Of a stretch of 64,000 nucleotides of DNA, positions 7,456-16,344 are shown one piece after another; the first letter of the stretch is position 1, and each line of letters begins with the position of its first letter. Made by a program: the position numbers and the translations under genes. The DNA comes from Streptomyces sp. NBC_00448 (GTDB lineage: Bacteria > Actinomycetota > Actinomycetes > Streptomycetales > Streptomycetaceae). The stretch lies in assembly GCF_036014115.1 (NCBI RefSeq), contig NZ_CP107913.1, forward strand, positions 2,855,001-2,919,000, written 5' to 3'. The notes beneath the pieces are model-generated. The model saw nothing but the letters and a program-made list of their open reading frames with translations. It did not search any database and had not been told where the DNA came from.

Positions 7456-10400
7456 ATGTCGAACCCGCCTGCCCGCCCCTCGCGTCACCCTTCGGGCTCC
7501 TCCTCGGGCTCTCCCACGGCCGGCCCCTCGGGCCGTCCCTCACGTCGTTCGGTGGTCACCGCCGGTTCCACCCTGCTGGCCGGCTTCGGCCTCGGGCTCG
7601 CGCTGCCGGGTACGAGCTTCGCCGCCGGCGCGGCGAAGCCGGGCAGCTCGGCCGGCAAGGCCGAACTCGCCGCATACCGGCCGATATCCGTCTCCTCCAC
7701 CGACTACGCGCCCACGCCCGGCGCGTTCGTCGTCGACCGGCTCAACTCCGCCGGCGTCAAGGGCAGCGGCTGGCGCGCCGCCGACGGCGACCCGCAGTGG
7801 ATCGCCGTCGACCTGGAGGGCGACTGCGACGTCACCTCGCTGCGCCTGACGTTCGAGGCGAAGGAGGGCGACCCGGTCTTCCTGGAGGGGCCGAGCGGCA
7901 ACCGCTGGGACGGCACCACCGGCCAGGAGATCCTCTCCAGTTACGCGGTGGACTTCGTCGTCGAGACCTCCCGCGACCACACGTCCTGGACCAGCCTGTA
8001 CCGGACCGGCGCGGGAACCGGCGGCGTGGTCGAGATCGCCCCGGCGACGCCGGTCACCGCGCGCTGGGTCCGGCTGACCGTGCGCAAGCGCTCCAGCGCC
8101 AACCCGCTGGGTCTGAACGGCTTCGAGGTGTACGGAACCGCCCGCGGCCACCGCCCCGGCGCCACCGGCTGGACGGACTGGGGCAGCCACCACCACACCC
8201 CGCCCGCCCTCAAGGCCGCCGACGACGGCACGGTGCCGCTGGAGTCCGGTTGGACGCTGACCCTGGACGACTGGGCCGGCGCGGACGGCGCCCGGCTCTC
8301 CCGTACCGGCGTGGACGACAGCGGGTGGCTGCCCGCGACCGTCCCCGGCACCGTCCTGACCTCGCTGGTGGACCAGGGCAAGCTGCCCGACCCGGTGGCC
8401 GGGATGAACAACCTGCACATTCCCGAGGCGCTGTCCCGCCACTCCTGGTGGTACCGCCGCGACTTCGACCTGCCGCGGGCCCTGCGCACCGGGGCCGGCC
8501 GGCACGTCTGGCTGGAGTTCGACGGCGTCAACCACCAGGCCGACATCTGGCTCAACGGCAGCCAGGTGGCCACGATGGCGCACCCGTTCGCCCGCTCCGC
8601 CACCGACGTGACCGGTCAACTCGCCGCCCACGGAGGGCAGGTGCTCGCGGTGCGGATCACCCCGATGCCGGTCCCCGGCAGCCCCGGCGACAAGGGCCCG
8701 CTGGGCCAGTCGTTCGTTGACGCGGGGGCCGGCCAGATGAACCTCAACTCGCCGACGTACCTGTCCGCTTCGGGCTGGGACTGGATGCCGGCGGTACGCG
8801 ACCGCGCCGCCGGCATCTGGAACCACGTCCGGCTGCGCTCGACCGGCCATGCCGTCATCGGGGACGCCCGGGTGGACACGAAGCTGCCCGGCCTGCCCGC
8901 GACGGACCGCGCGGAACTGACCGTCACCGTGCCGGTACGCAACGCCGACACCGCCGAGCGGAAGGTCACCGTCACCGCGTCGTTCGGCACCGTGCAGGTC
9001 TCCCAAGCGGTCACCGTGGCCGCGGGCGCCACCACGGACGTGGTCTTCGCACCCGACGCCTTCGCCGCCTTGCGGCTGCGCGACCCGAAGTTGTGGTGGC
9101 CCAACGGCTACGGCGACGCCGACCTGCACGACCTCACGCTCGTCGCGTCCGTCGGCGGCCAGGAGAGCGACCGCCGCACCACCCGCTTCGGCATCCGGCA
9201 GTTCGGCTACGAGGGCGACCTGCCGGTCGCGTTCGGCGCGAGCACCGACGCGTACACGCAGCCGGTCGCCCTCGACAAGCAGCAGGCCCGGTACGTGCGG
9301 ATCAAGTGCCTGACCCGGGCGACGGGTTGGGGCTACTCGCTGTGGACGCTCGCGGTCGTCGACAGCGCGTCCGGCACCGACCTGGCCCTGCACAGGACGG
9401 CCACCGCGTCCTCCACCGAGGACGGTTCGGGCAACGGGCCCGCGAACGTCACCGACGGCGACCCGAACACCCGCTGGGCGTCGGCCGCCCAGGACGACGT
9501 GTGGATCGAGGTGGACCTCGGCTCGTCCGTCGCCTTCGACCGGGTCGACCTCACCTGGGAGCAGGCGTACGCGAAGTCCTACGTCGTGCAGGTGTCCACC
9601 GACGGCTCGACGTGGACCGACGCCAAGGCGGTCGACAACACCGCGGTGCCGCTGCCGTTCAACGCCGGTGACGCGAGCCTGCAGACCGAGGACTTCGACC
9701 GCCGCACCGCCCGCTACGTCCGGCTCGCCTGCGCGACCCGGGCCACCGGCTACGGGTTCTCGCTGTGGACCCTGTCGGTGATCGACAGCGCGTCCCCGGA
9801 CACCGACCTCGCGCTGCACAGGACGGCCACCGCCTCCAGCACCGAGGACGGCTCGGGCAACGGGCCCGCCCACGCCACCGACGGGGACCCGAACACCCGC
9901 TGGTCCTCGGCCTACCAGGACGGCCAGTGGGTCCAGGTGGACCTCGGCTCCGCCGTCCCCTTCGACCGGGTCGTCGTCCTCTGGGAGGCGGCCTACGCGA
10001 AGACGTACACGATCCAGACCTCCGACGACGGCACCACGTGGACTGACGTGAAGTCCGTGGACAACTCGCCGCAGCCGCTGCGGATCAGCGTCAACGGCGT
10101 GCCCGTCTTCGCCCGAGGCGGCAACTGGGGCTACGACGAACTCCTGCGCCGGATGCCCGCCGAGCGGATGGACGCGGCGGTCCGCATGCACCGCGACATG
10201 AACTTCACGATGATCCGCAACTGGGTGGGCAGCAGCGACCGCGAGGAGTTCTTCGCGGCCTGCGACGAGCACGGCATCCTGGTCTGGAACGACTTCCCCA
10301 ACGCCTGGGGCATGGACCCGCCGGACCACGACGTGTTCAACGCCCAGGCCCGGGACACCGTGCTGCGCTACCGCATCCACCCGAGCGTCGTCGTCTGGTG

Positions 10401-11595
10401 CGGCGCCAACGAGGGCAACCCGCCCGCCGCGATCGACGACGGCATGCGTGCCGCGGTCACCGGCCTGGCCCCCGGCACCCTCTACCAGAACAACTCCGCG
10501 GGCGGCATCATCACCGGCGGCGGCCCCTACAACTGGGTCGAGCCGGCGAGTTACTTCGACGCGTCGACGTACGGCAGCCACAGCTTCGGCTTCCACACCG
10601 AGATCGGCATGCCGGTGGTGTCCACCGCGGAGAGCATGCGCCACCTCGTCGGCGACAGCCCCGAGTGGCCGATCGGCACCGCCTGGTACCACCACGACTG
10701 GAGCACCAACGGCAACCAGCAGCCGCAGCACTACGCGACGGCGATCGAGGACCGCCTCGACACCGCGAAGGACCTCGACGACTTCGCCCGCAAGGCGCAG
10801 TTCGTCAACTACGAGAACACCCGCGCCATGTTCGAGGCGTGGAACGCCAACCTGTGGCAGGACGCCACCGGGTTGATGCTGTGGATGTCCCACCCGGCGT
10901 GGCACAGCACGGTGTGGCAGACCTACGACTACGACTTCGACGTCAACGGCACGTACTACGGCGCGCGCAAGGCGTGCGAGCCCTTCCACGTCCAGGCGGA
11001 CGCCGTCAAGTGGCAGGTCACCGCGGTCAACCACACCGCCGGCGCGCTCAAGGGCGCGATGGTCACCGCCAGGCTGTACGACCTGGCCGGCCACCAGTTG
11101 GGCGGCACCCGCACCGCGAAGGTGGATGTCGCGTCCTCCGGCACGGCGCCGGCGTTCACCGCGGGCTGGACGGACGGCCTGCCGGACCTGCACCTGCTGC
11201 GGCTGGCCCTGACGGACGCCAAGGGCCGCGTGCTGTCGGAGAACACGTACTGGCGCTACCGCGAGACGGCCGACATGAAGGCGCTCAACCGGGCCCCGCA
11301 GGTCCGGGTGTCGGCGGGCCTCGGCCGGGTCACCCGCTCCGGCGGCCGCTCGCAGGCGACGGCGACGGTCGCCAACCGCGGCGGCGCGGTCGCGGCGATG
11401 GTCCGCCTCTCGCTGCTGGACGACCGGAGCGGGCAGCGGGTGCTGCCGACGCTGTACGGCGACAACTACCTGTGGCTGCTGCCCGGTGAGTCCCGCACCC
11501 TCACGCTGTCGTGGCCCGACGGCGCGCTGCCGTCGGGCCGTCCGGCGCTGCGGGTGGACGGCTACAACGTGCCCCGCACGGTCGCGCGCGGCTGA
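7456..11595 (+). CDS. secreted glycoside hydrolase family 2 protein with discoidin-type modules
   Basis: 1379 aa from the ATG at 7456, chosen because GGAG lies nine bases upstream; an ATG at 7441 would add five residues. A twin-arginine signal (SRRSVV at 29-34, then a hydrophobic stretch to about 58) predicts folded export. An F5/8-type C module (about 65-230) is followed by the GH2 sugar-binding domain (WYRRDF, WLNGS) and an immunoglobulin-like domain ending FGIRQFGYEG. Two very similar F5/8 C modules (about 590-735 and 738-875; both contain DLALHRTATASSTEDGSGNG) are inserted before the catalytic barrel, which resumes at ISVNGVPVFARGGNW. The probable acid/base is Glu986 in WCGANEGNPP; Glu1049 in FHTEIGMP is the likely nucleophile. 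Beta-mannosidase or exo-beta-glucosaminidase activity is likely; the substrate cannot be fixed by eye. Confidence 0.85.
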   Translation: MSNPPARPSRHPSGSSSGSPTAGPSGRPSRRSVVTAGSTLLAGFGLGLALPGTSFAAGAAKPGSSAGKAELAAYRPISVSSTDYAPTPGAFVVDRLNSAGVKGSGWRAADGDPQWIAVDLEGDCDVTSLRLTFEAKEGDPVFLEGPSGNRWDGTTGQEILSSYAVDFVVETSRDHTSWTSLYRTGAGTGGVVEIAPATPVTARWVRLTVRKRSSANPLGLNGFEVYGTARGHRPGATGWTDWGSHHHTPPALKAADDGTVPLESGWTLTLDDWAGADGARLSRTGVDDSGWLPATVPGTVLTSLVDQGKLPDPVAGMNNLHIPEALSRHSWWYRRDFDLPRALRTGAGRHVWLEFDGVNHQADIWLNGSQVATMAHPFARSATDVTGQLAAHGGQVLAVRITPMPVPGSPGDKGPLGQSFVDAGAGQMNLNSPTYLSASGWDWMPAVRDRAAGIWNHVRLRSTGHAVIGDARVDTKLPGLPATDRAELTVTVPVRNADTAERKVTVTASFGTVQVSQAVTVAAGATTDVVFAPDAFAALRLRDPKLWWPNGYGDADLHDLTLVASVGGQESDRRTTRFGIRQFGYEGDLPVAFGASTDAYTQPVALDKQQARYVRIKCLTRATGWGYSLWTLAVVDSASGTDLALHRTATASSTEDGSGNGPANVTDGDPNTRWASAAQDDVWIEVDLGSSVAFDRVDLTWEQAYAKSYVVQVSTDGSTWTDAKAVDNTAVPLPFNAGDASLQTEDFDRRTARYVRLACATRATGYGFSLWTLSVIDSASPDTDLALHRTATASSTEDGSGNGPAHATDGDPNTRWSSAYQDGQWVQVDLGSAVPFDRVVVLWEAAYAKTYTIQTSDDGTTWTDVKSVDNSPQPLRISVNGVPVFARGGNWGYDELLRRMPAERMDAAVRMHRDMNFTMIRNWVGSSDREEFFAACDEHGILVWNDFPNAWGMDPPDHDVFNAQARDTVLRYRIHPSVVVWCGANEGNPPAAIDDGMRAAVTGLAPGTLYQNNSAGGIITGGGPYNWVEPASYFDASTYGSHSFGFHTEIGMPVVSTAESMRHLVGDSPEWPIGTAWYHHDWSTNGNQQPQHYATAIEDRLDTAKDLDDFARKAQFVNYENTRAMFEAWNANLWQDATGLMLWMSHPAWHSTVWQTYDYDFDVNGTYYGARKACEPFHVQADAVKWQVTAVNHTAGALKGAMVTARLYDLAGHQLGGTRTAKVDVASSGTAPAFTAGWTDGLPDLHLLRLALTDAKGRVLSENTYWRYRETADMKALNRAPQVRVSAGLGRVTRSGGRSQATATVANRGGAVAAMVRLSLLDDRSGQRVLPTLYGDNYLWLLPGESRTLTLSWPDGALPSGRPALRVDGYNVPRTVARG

Positions 11596-11646
11596 CCCGG
11601 GACCGGTGCACCGACGGCCAGGAGCGGGCCGGTCGCCGGCCGCGGA

Positions 11647-13047
11647 TCAGTCCGTGTTCGGGTGCACGATCTGCCACTCCTGGTCATCGGTGTCGGTGCA
11701 GTTGAAGAGGGTCAGCATGGTGTTGTCGCCGCCGGTGCTGCTGCCGGACACGTCCAGGCACTTGTTGTCGCTGGCGTAGTTGCGAATCCAGTACGCGCCG
11801 TCGGGCTGCTTGTCGATCCACCACAGCTGGTTGTCGGCGGTGGTGCCGTTGCAGGCGAACTCGGTGATGGGGGTGGTGATCGGCTCCGCGCCGAGGTTCG
11901 GCAGGTCCATGCAGAGCCGGTCCTTGTCGTTGCGGATCTGGAACAGCTGGGTGCCGCCGGGGCCCAGCTTGGGGTACCGCACCTCCAGGTCCCACAGCTG
12001 GTTGTCCGTGTCGTCGCCGATGCAAGTGAACTCGTTGACCGGGCCGCCGGACTTGCCGTCGTCGGCGCCGGGGAGGTCGGCGCACTTGTTGGTGGTGGTG
12101 TTCCGCAGCAGCACCCTCGTCGCCGGCACCGGACTCTTCGGCTTCTTCTTGGCCGGGGCGCCGCCCCCGCCCCCGCCACCGCCCGCGGTCGGGTTGGTCG
12201 TCGGGGCCTGGGTGGTGGGCGGTGTGGTGACGGGGGTGCTGGGCGCCGGCGGCGAGGGGGTCAGCGTGGCGAAGCCGGCCGGGTTGACCTTCGCCGTCGC
12301 GAGCGAGCCGACCGCGGGCTTGTGGGTCAGCCAGATCATCGTGAAGGCGACCGCGAGACCGAGCAGCGCGCAGAAGGCGGCGGCGATCCAGCGCGGCAGG
12401 AAGCCGCGCTGCACGTACCTCCCGTCGACGCTGAGCGGCATCGCCCCGGACCGCGACACGTCCAGCGTGTACGGGCGTTGCTGGCTGGAGCCGAACCAGA
12501 TCATCTGCCGCGGCCTGAGCGTCGTCTTCACGAACGCCGCCCGCCCCGGCTCGATCTGCACGTTGGCCGGGTGGATGTCGTAGGCGAGCTGGTCGCCGTT
12601 GTCGGTGCCCCTGATCGAGGCGGTGAGCTTGGTGTTGCCGATGTTGTCGACCGCGAGCCGGGGCCTGCCGCGGAAGCGGCCCTTCACGGTCGGCGGCACG
12701 ATCTCGGCGCGGACCTCGGTGAACGGCGTGATGGTGAGGTTGCCTTCGGGAACCGTGGTGGCCTCGGGGCTCTCGGTGGGGACGACCCGGATCGCGTACG
12801 GGTTCGGGCCCGCCGTGGCGTCCGGGGTGCGCGGCGGCGTGAAGGTCAGCAGGATCGAGTCCGTGGTGCCCGGGTAGAGCCGCAGCAGCTGCGGTTCCAC
12901 CTGGACCCAGGGGGCGATGCTCCCGACGGGCTCGAAACGGTACTCGTCCACCACGTCGCCGGTGTTGCGCACCCGCAGTCGTACGGTGGTGCTCCCGCCG
13001 GGATCGACGGTCGCCGACGCGGGTTCCAAAGAGGTCCAAAGGCTCAC
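11647..13047 (-). CDS. membrane-anchored protein with C-terminal ricin-type lectin domain
   Basis: 466 aa, GTG start. Residues 1 to about 215 form two beta-rich, immunoglobulin-like domains (TVDPGGSTTVRLRVRNTGD in the first) without a signal peptide. A basic segment (YVQRGFLPRW) and one membrane helix (about 222-243) follow, then a Pro/Thr linker, a run of eight glycines and a Lys-rich stretch. The C-terminal beta-trefoil (about 310-466) carries ricin B-type repeats: NTTTNKCADLPG, DNQLWDLEV, DNQLWWID, NKCLDVSG and DQEWQIV. By the positive-inside rule the N-terminal domains are cytoplasmic and the lectin faces the wall, where it may bind cell-wall or environmental glycans. It converges on the GH2 gene with 51 bases between stops. 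Partner and ligand are unknown. Confidence 0.75.
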   Translation of the reverse strand: MSLWTSLEPASATVDPGGSTTVRLRVRNTGDVVDEYRFEPVGSIAPWVQVEPQLLRLYPGTTDSILLTFTPPRTPDATAGPNPYAIRVVPTESPEATTVPEGNLTITPFTEVRAEIVPPTVKGRFRGRPRLAVDNIGNTKLTASIRGTDNGDQLAYDIHPANVQIEPGRAAFVKTTLRPRQMIWFGSSQQRPYTLDVSRSGAMPLSVDGRYVQRGFLPRWIAAAFCALLGLAVAFTMIWLTHKPAVGSLATAKVNPAGFATLTPSPPAPSTPVTTPPTTQAPTTNPTAGGGGGGGGAPAKKKPKSPVPATRVLLRNTTTNKCADLPGADDGKSGGPVNEFTCIGDDTDNQLWDLEVRYPKLGPGGTQLFQIRNDKDRLCMDLPNLGAEPITTPITEFACNGTTADNQLWWIDKQPDGAYWIRNYASDNKCLDVSGSSTGGDNTMLTLFNCTDTDDQEWQIVHPNTD

Positions 13048-13171
13048 TTGTCCACCCTAGGATCAGCCGGCCCCCTCGTCAGCGGCCCCATGGGCAGTAA
13101 TCCGCAGCCGCGGGGGCGAGGACGTTGCCCTTCCGTCCGCCCGGCAACTCCCTCCGGCTCCACCGGCCTTG

Positions 13172-13843
13172 TCACGTGGGGGAACGTGGGGTGGAACGCT
13201 CCCCGGAGCCCGGCCGGCGCGGGCCGCCCGCGAAGGCGACGATCTCGTCGAGCCCGGGCGCGTATCCGTCCGTGGTGTCCACCTCGATCCAGGGCACGTC
13301 CAGGGCGACCCGGTCGAACGCGTCGTGCCGGACCGCGTGCGCCGCCGGGTCCTGCGGCGGGCCGCTCTCGTGGGCGCGCCGCACCGGATTCGCCGCGAGC
13401 CGCAGGCGGGTGCGCTCCAGCGCCACGCTTGCGCGGACCGTGCAGTGGACCACGCGGACGTCGGCCGTCGTCAGCAGCGGCGTCAGGCCGGGCCGCCACA
13501 GACGGTCCTGGTACGCCGCCTCCGCGACGGTCGTCACCCCGGCCCGCAGCAGCAGTTCGAGCACGCCGAAGAACGCCGGCAGCGTGCGCGTGTTCAACTC
13601 GTCCGCCGGGCCGGGCACATGACCGGGGGTGGCGTGCACCATGCCTTCCTTGATCTCGTCGCGGCAGACGGCCGGGCACCCCACCGCGCGGGCGATCGCG
13701 TGCGCGAGCGTGGTCTTGCCGGCTCCGGGCGGACCGCTGACGACGATCAGCGTCGGGAGGGCGGCGGGAGGCGGCGCGGGGTCGGGGGGCGGTGCGGGCA
13801 CGGGAGCCGTGGGAGGTGTGGGAGGTGTGGGAGGTGTGGGCAC
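13172..13843 (-). CDS. P-loop AAA-type kinase/phosphotransferase-like protein
   Basis: 223 aa from a GTG at 13843. The first 30 residues are almost all Pro/Thr/Ala, including PTPP units encoded by a triplicated nine-base repeat at 13810-13840. A Walker A motif follows (GPPGAGKTT at 37-45) with TLIVVS before it. CRDEIKEGM, VAEAAYQDRLW and RTRLRLAANP resemble the small zeta-toxin/AAA_33 and chloramphenicol-phosphotransferase-like kinases, which phosphorylate small molecules or nucleotides. A later in-frame start would remove the odd Pro-rich leader, so the true N-terminus is uncertain. It lies upstream of the lectin gene on the same strand (124-base gap). Substrate unknown. Confidence 0.7.
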   Translation of the reverse strand: MPTPPTPPTPPTAPVPAPPPDPAPPPAALPTLIVVSGPPGAGKTTLAHAIARAVGCPAVCRDEIKEGMVHATPGHVPGPADELNTRTLPAFFGVLELLLRAGVTTVAEAAYQDRLWRPGLTPLLTTADVRVVHCTVRASVALERTRLRLAANPVRRAHESGPPQDPAAHAVRHDAFDRVALDVPWIEVDTTDGYAPGLDEIVAFAGGPRRPGSGERSTPRSPT

Positions 13844-13969
13844 CCGCTCAGGGATAGCAGACGGGGCGGGCGAGCCGGATCGGATCGGACCGGGCCGGAT
13901 CGGGCGGATCGGATCGGATCGGGCGGGGTCCGCTCAGGTGATGGGGTCCGCTCGGGTGGCGGGGTCTGC

Positions 13970-14815
13970 TCAGGTCAGCAGGCTGACGAGGCGGTCGCGG
14001 ATCTCGTCCTTGCCCGACACCGGCTTCGGCTCCAGCTTGTCGTCGTGCGCCGGGTCCCGGGTCAGGAGGTGCAGCCGGCCGCCCTTGCGGGCGAGCACCA
14101 GGTCGGTGCTGGCGCCCGCGATCTCGGCGGACCCCTCGGCGGTGTACTCCACGAGCGTGAGCAGCGCGGCCCGCTCCGCACCGGCGAGCAGGTCGTCGGC
14201 GCCGAGGCCCGGATCGGGCTCGGCCGCCTGCCCGCGGGGCAGCCAGTCCACGAGGATGCGCACGGCCTCTTCGAGCTTGTAGAGCCCGATCTGGTGCACG
14301 CCGAGCGCGTCGATCCGCACCATCAGGCAGATCCGCTCGGGCTGCGGGAGCAACAGGATGCGCCACGGCTCCCCCGCGACCGTGCCGGTCGTACGGGCGT
14401 CGAGCACCCGGCGGGCCCGCTGCTGGAACGCCACCGCGATGCCCAGGTCCCCGCGGACCTGGACCTGCTCCCCGTCACCGGCCAGCAGCAGTTCGCGCGC
14501 GGCCAGGGAGCGGACGGCCTCGGCCAGTTCGTCGTCCGACGGCCGGGCCTCCAGGAAGTCCACGACCGCGTCCACGGCGGTCAGTTCGGCGATCGTGTAC
14601 GCGCCGAGCAGTACCGGCCCGGTGTTCACCAGGCTCACCACGGCCGACACCAGGCCGGACGGGACGGACGCCTCGCCGGGTCCGGGCGAGGCCGGGGTGC
14701 TCGGGTCACCAGGAGCGCCCGGGTCACCGGCCGGGTCCGGCTCGCCGGCCGGGTTCGGCTCGCCGGCCGGGTTCGGGGGTCCGGTGGGCGGGAGGTCGTC
14801 GCGCTCGTCGCTCAT
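13970..14815 (-). CDS. conserved hypothetical protein, second gene of a coupled pair
   Basis: 281 aa from an ATG at 14815 that overlaps the TGA of the preceding gene (ATGA). The first 50 residues are disordered Pro/Gly/Glu repeats (PAGEP and PGDP units). The rest looks like a globular alpha/beta protein, with a helical segment LAEAVRSLAARELLLAGDG that could be winged-helix-like, followed by RILLLPQPERICLMVRIDALGVHQIGL split over two strands. No family was recognised; weak resemblance to type VII secretion accessory proteins is not enough to name it. No signal peptide or membrane segment. It probably acts with the protein encoded just upstream. Confidence 0.65.
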   Translation of the reverse strand: MSDERDDLPPTGPPNPAGEPNPAGEPDPAGDPGAPGDPSTPASPGPGEASVPSGLVSAVVSLVNTGPVLLGAYTIAELTAVDAVVDFLEARPSDDELAEAVRSLAARELLLAGDGEQVQVRGDLGIAVAFQQRARRVLDARTTGTVAGEPWRILLLPQPERICLMVRIDALGVHQIGLYKLEEAVRILVDWLPRGQAAEPDPGLGADDLLAGAERAALLTLVEYTAEGSAEIAGASTDLVLARKGGRLHLLTRDPAHDDKLEPKPVSGKDEIRDRLVSLLT

Positions 14816-15744
14816 GAGGGCCCTCCTGTCTGCCACGTGCCTTGCGCGGGCGGCTCGTGCGTCTCGCGGAGCACCCGGGCCGCGACCTGCGACGGTGCCT
14901 GGGTGACCCACACCTCGGAGTTGCCGAACAGCCCGCGCCCGCCCCGGCCGGTCAGCGCCTGGCCCAGCTCGCCGCTGAGGTCCGGCCGGTCCGGCGGCGG
15001 GAAGTGAGCCGCCAGCTCCTTCGACACGGCGGTGATGTCGTCGCTCTGCTCGATCCGGCGCAGCGTCCGCGTGAGCGTCTGCGCGACCGGCGGGGTGAGC
15101 GTGGTGGGCACGGCCACCACCGGTGAGAGGTACATCGGGTGCCGCTCGGTCATCCGCGACAGGCCCCAGGGGCCGACGTTGCTGCCCGTGAAGCGGTACT
15201 GGACGTAGTCCATCAGGTGCCGCAGGTCGTCCAGGCTGGGCTTCTTGCTGCCGCCGAACGCGGCCGGGGTCTTCTCCAGCTGCACCCAGGTGCCGTTCAC
15301 GGTGCGGCCGTGCAGCTTCTCCCGGACCACGTGGCCGCGCATCCCGAAGTCGGGGTAGCGCTTCTTGTCGATGTCGCGGTGGTGGCTGGACAGCCGCGCG
15401 TGGTTGCCCTTGCCGGCCCGCCACTTCTCGTACAGCTCCGGGTCGTCGACCAGCACGTGGCCGCCGCGCAGCACGTCGCGCAGTTGCGGGACCTGGAGGC
15501 CGTGCTGCTCCAGGTCGTCGAGGATCACCGCCTCCTCGGGGCTGAGCCGGCCGGCCGCCTTCACCAGGCCCCTGCGGTACTCGCCCGCCCGTGCGGTGAT
15601 CTCGATCATGAGCCGGACCCTGCGGCGCACCAGTTCGGCCAGTGCGTCGGCGGCACCGCCGGAGACGCCCCCGGCGGGGGCGTCCGCGGCACCGGCGGCC
15701 CGCCCTCCGTGCGCGGTGAAGGCCTGCCTGAGCTTGCGCTTCAT
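14812..15744 (-). CDS. conserved hypothetical protein, first gene of a coupled pair
   Basis: 310 aa from the ATG at 15744 (MKRKLRQ); a TTG at 15765 would add seven residues and has no better ribosome site. After a short basic start and an Ala/Gly linker there is a helical region (RRRVRLMIEITARAGEYRRG) and a well-ordered central part with many aromatic and charged residues: SSHHRDIDKKRYPDFGMRG, then DYVQYRFTGSNVGPWGLSRM. The His-rich HHRDID and the TGSN segment could be functional, but I recognise no family. The gene opens a two-gene unit overlapping the next by four bases (ATGA), so stoichiometric production is likely. No export signal or membrane helix. Confidence 0.6.
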   Translation of the reverse strand: MKRKLRQAFTAHGGRAAGAADAPAGGVSGGAADALAELVRRRVRLMIEITARAGEYRRGLVKAAGRLSPEEAVILDDLEQHGLQVPQLRDVLRGGHVLVDDPELYEKWRAGKGNHARLSSHHRDIDKKRYPDFGMRGHVVREKLHGRTVNGTWVQLEKTPAAFGGSKKPSLDDLRHLMDYVQYRFTGSNVGPWGLSRMTERHPMYLSPVVAVPTTLTPPVAQTLTRTLRRIEQSDDITAVSKELAAHFPPPDRPDLSGELGQALTGRGGRGLFGNSEVWVTQAPSQVAARVLRETHEPPAQGTWQTGGPS

Positions 15745-16344
15745 CTGGCCAGTACAGCACGACAACCGGCACCGCGCAGAGGTTGCGAACGGGGCGACCG
15801 GCGCTATGCTGCGGCGCTCGCCATTACCCGGCGGTAGCCGCGATTACCCCGGGTAACTCCGATGCCGCCACGGTCGGCGGCCGCCGATACCCGTCGCCGC
15901 CCGCCCGGCACCCACCGCGACGCCCGCCGCCGGAACCCTCGCGTGATCCAGCTCACAGCGCCCGGCCGCCCTCGCACCCAACTACCGCGAGGCGCAAGGG
16001 CGTTGCCGCACACCGTCAAGCAGACCCCAAGAACTGCTTTGAATGTCCCAAAGCCACCGTGTTAACTGTCGGACGTGAAGATATCCGTGCACCCTGAACA
16101 TGGCATGAGCACTCCGCTCGTGTCGCGTCTGCACGTCGATCTCTGCCGCTGCATGTCCGCGGTCTGTCGCCGCACCGCCTGAACCTCCCCGGCGCCACAC
16201 CCGCGCAGCAGCGCATCCCCTCGCCCTCCCCCGCCCCGGCCGCACCCGTGCGTGCCGGCCCGCGGTCCGGCGGGCACCCGCTCCCGCGCGCGTGGCGGCC
16301 GGCACCTCCCGTCCCCATCCCCACGCCATGTCAGGAGTGCGTTC
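15745..16344. other. 600-base intergenic region upstream of the symporter
   Basis: No gene seen. It holds a Crp-like palindrome (15943-15956) and a possible promoter, TTGAAT (16039-16044) with a 17-base spacer and TTAACT (16062-16067), which would give the symporter mRNA a leader of about 275 bases. The region also serves as the upstream region of the divergent hypothetical pair. Confidence 0.5.
15943..15956. promoter_or_regulatory. candidate Crp/GlxR-type binding site
   Basis: GTGATCCAGCTCAC has the GTGA-N6-TCAC form of cyclic-AMP receptor protein sites. It lies in the divergent region about 80-100 bases upstream of the candidate symporter promoter, a position more typical of activation than of blocking. 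Unproven; a single match of this length can occur by chance. Confidence 0.4.

Noticed and set aside
6978..7457. Minus-strand open frame of 159 codons between the GNAT and GH2 genes
   Set aside because: It crosses the strong hairpin, the promoter and the palindrome, lacks a ribosome site and has no protein-like pattern.
11604..11641. Terminator between the GH2 and lectin genes
   Set aside because: Only a six-base GC stem with a three-base loop (GGCCGG/CCGGCC) and a short palindrome are visible, common by chance at this GC content.
13172..15744. A toxin-antitoxin assignment for the kinase and the hypothetical pair
   Set aside because: The kinase has a zeta-toxin-like fold pattern, but no antitoxin-like small gene precedes it and the pair is separated from it by its own start and stop signals.
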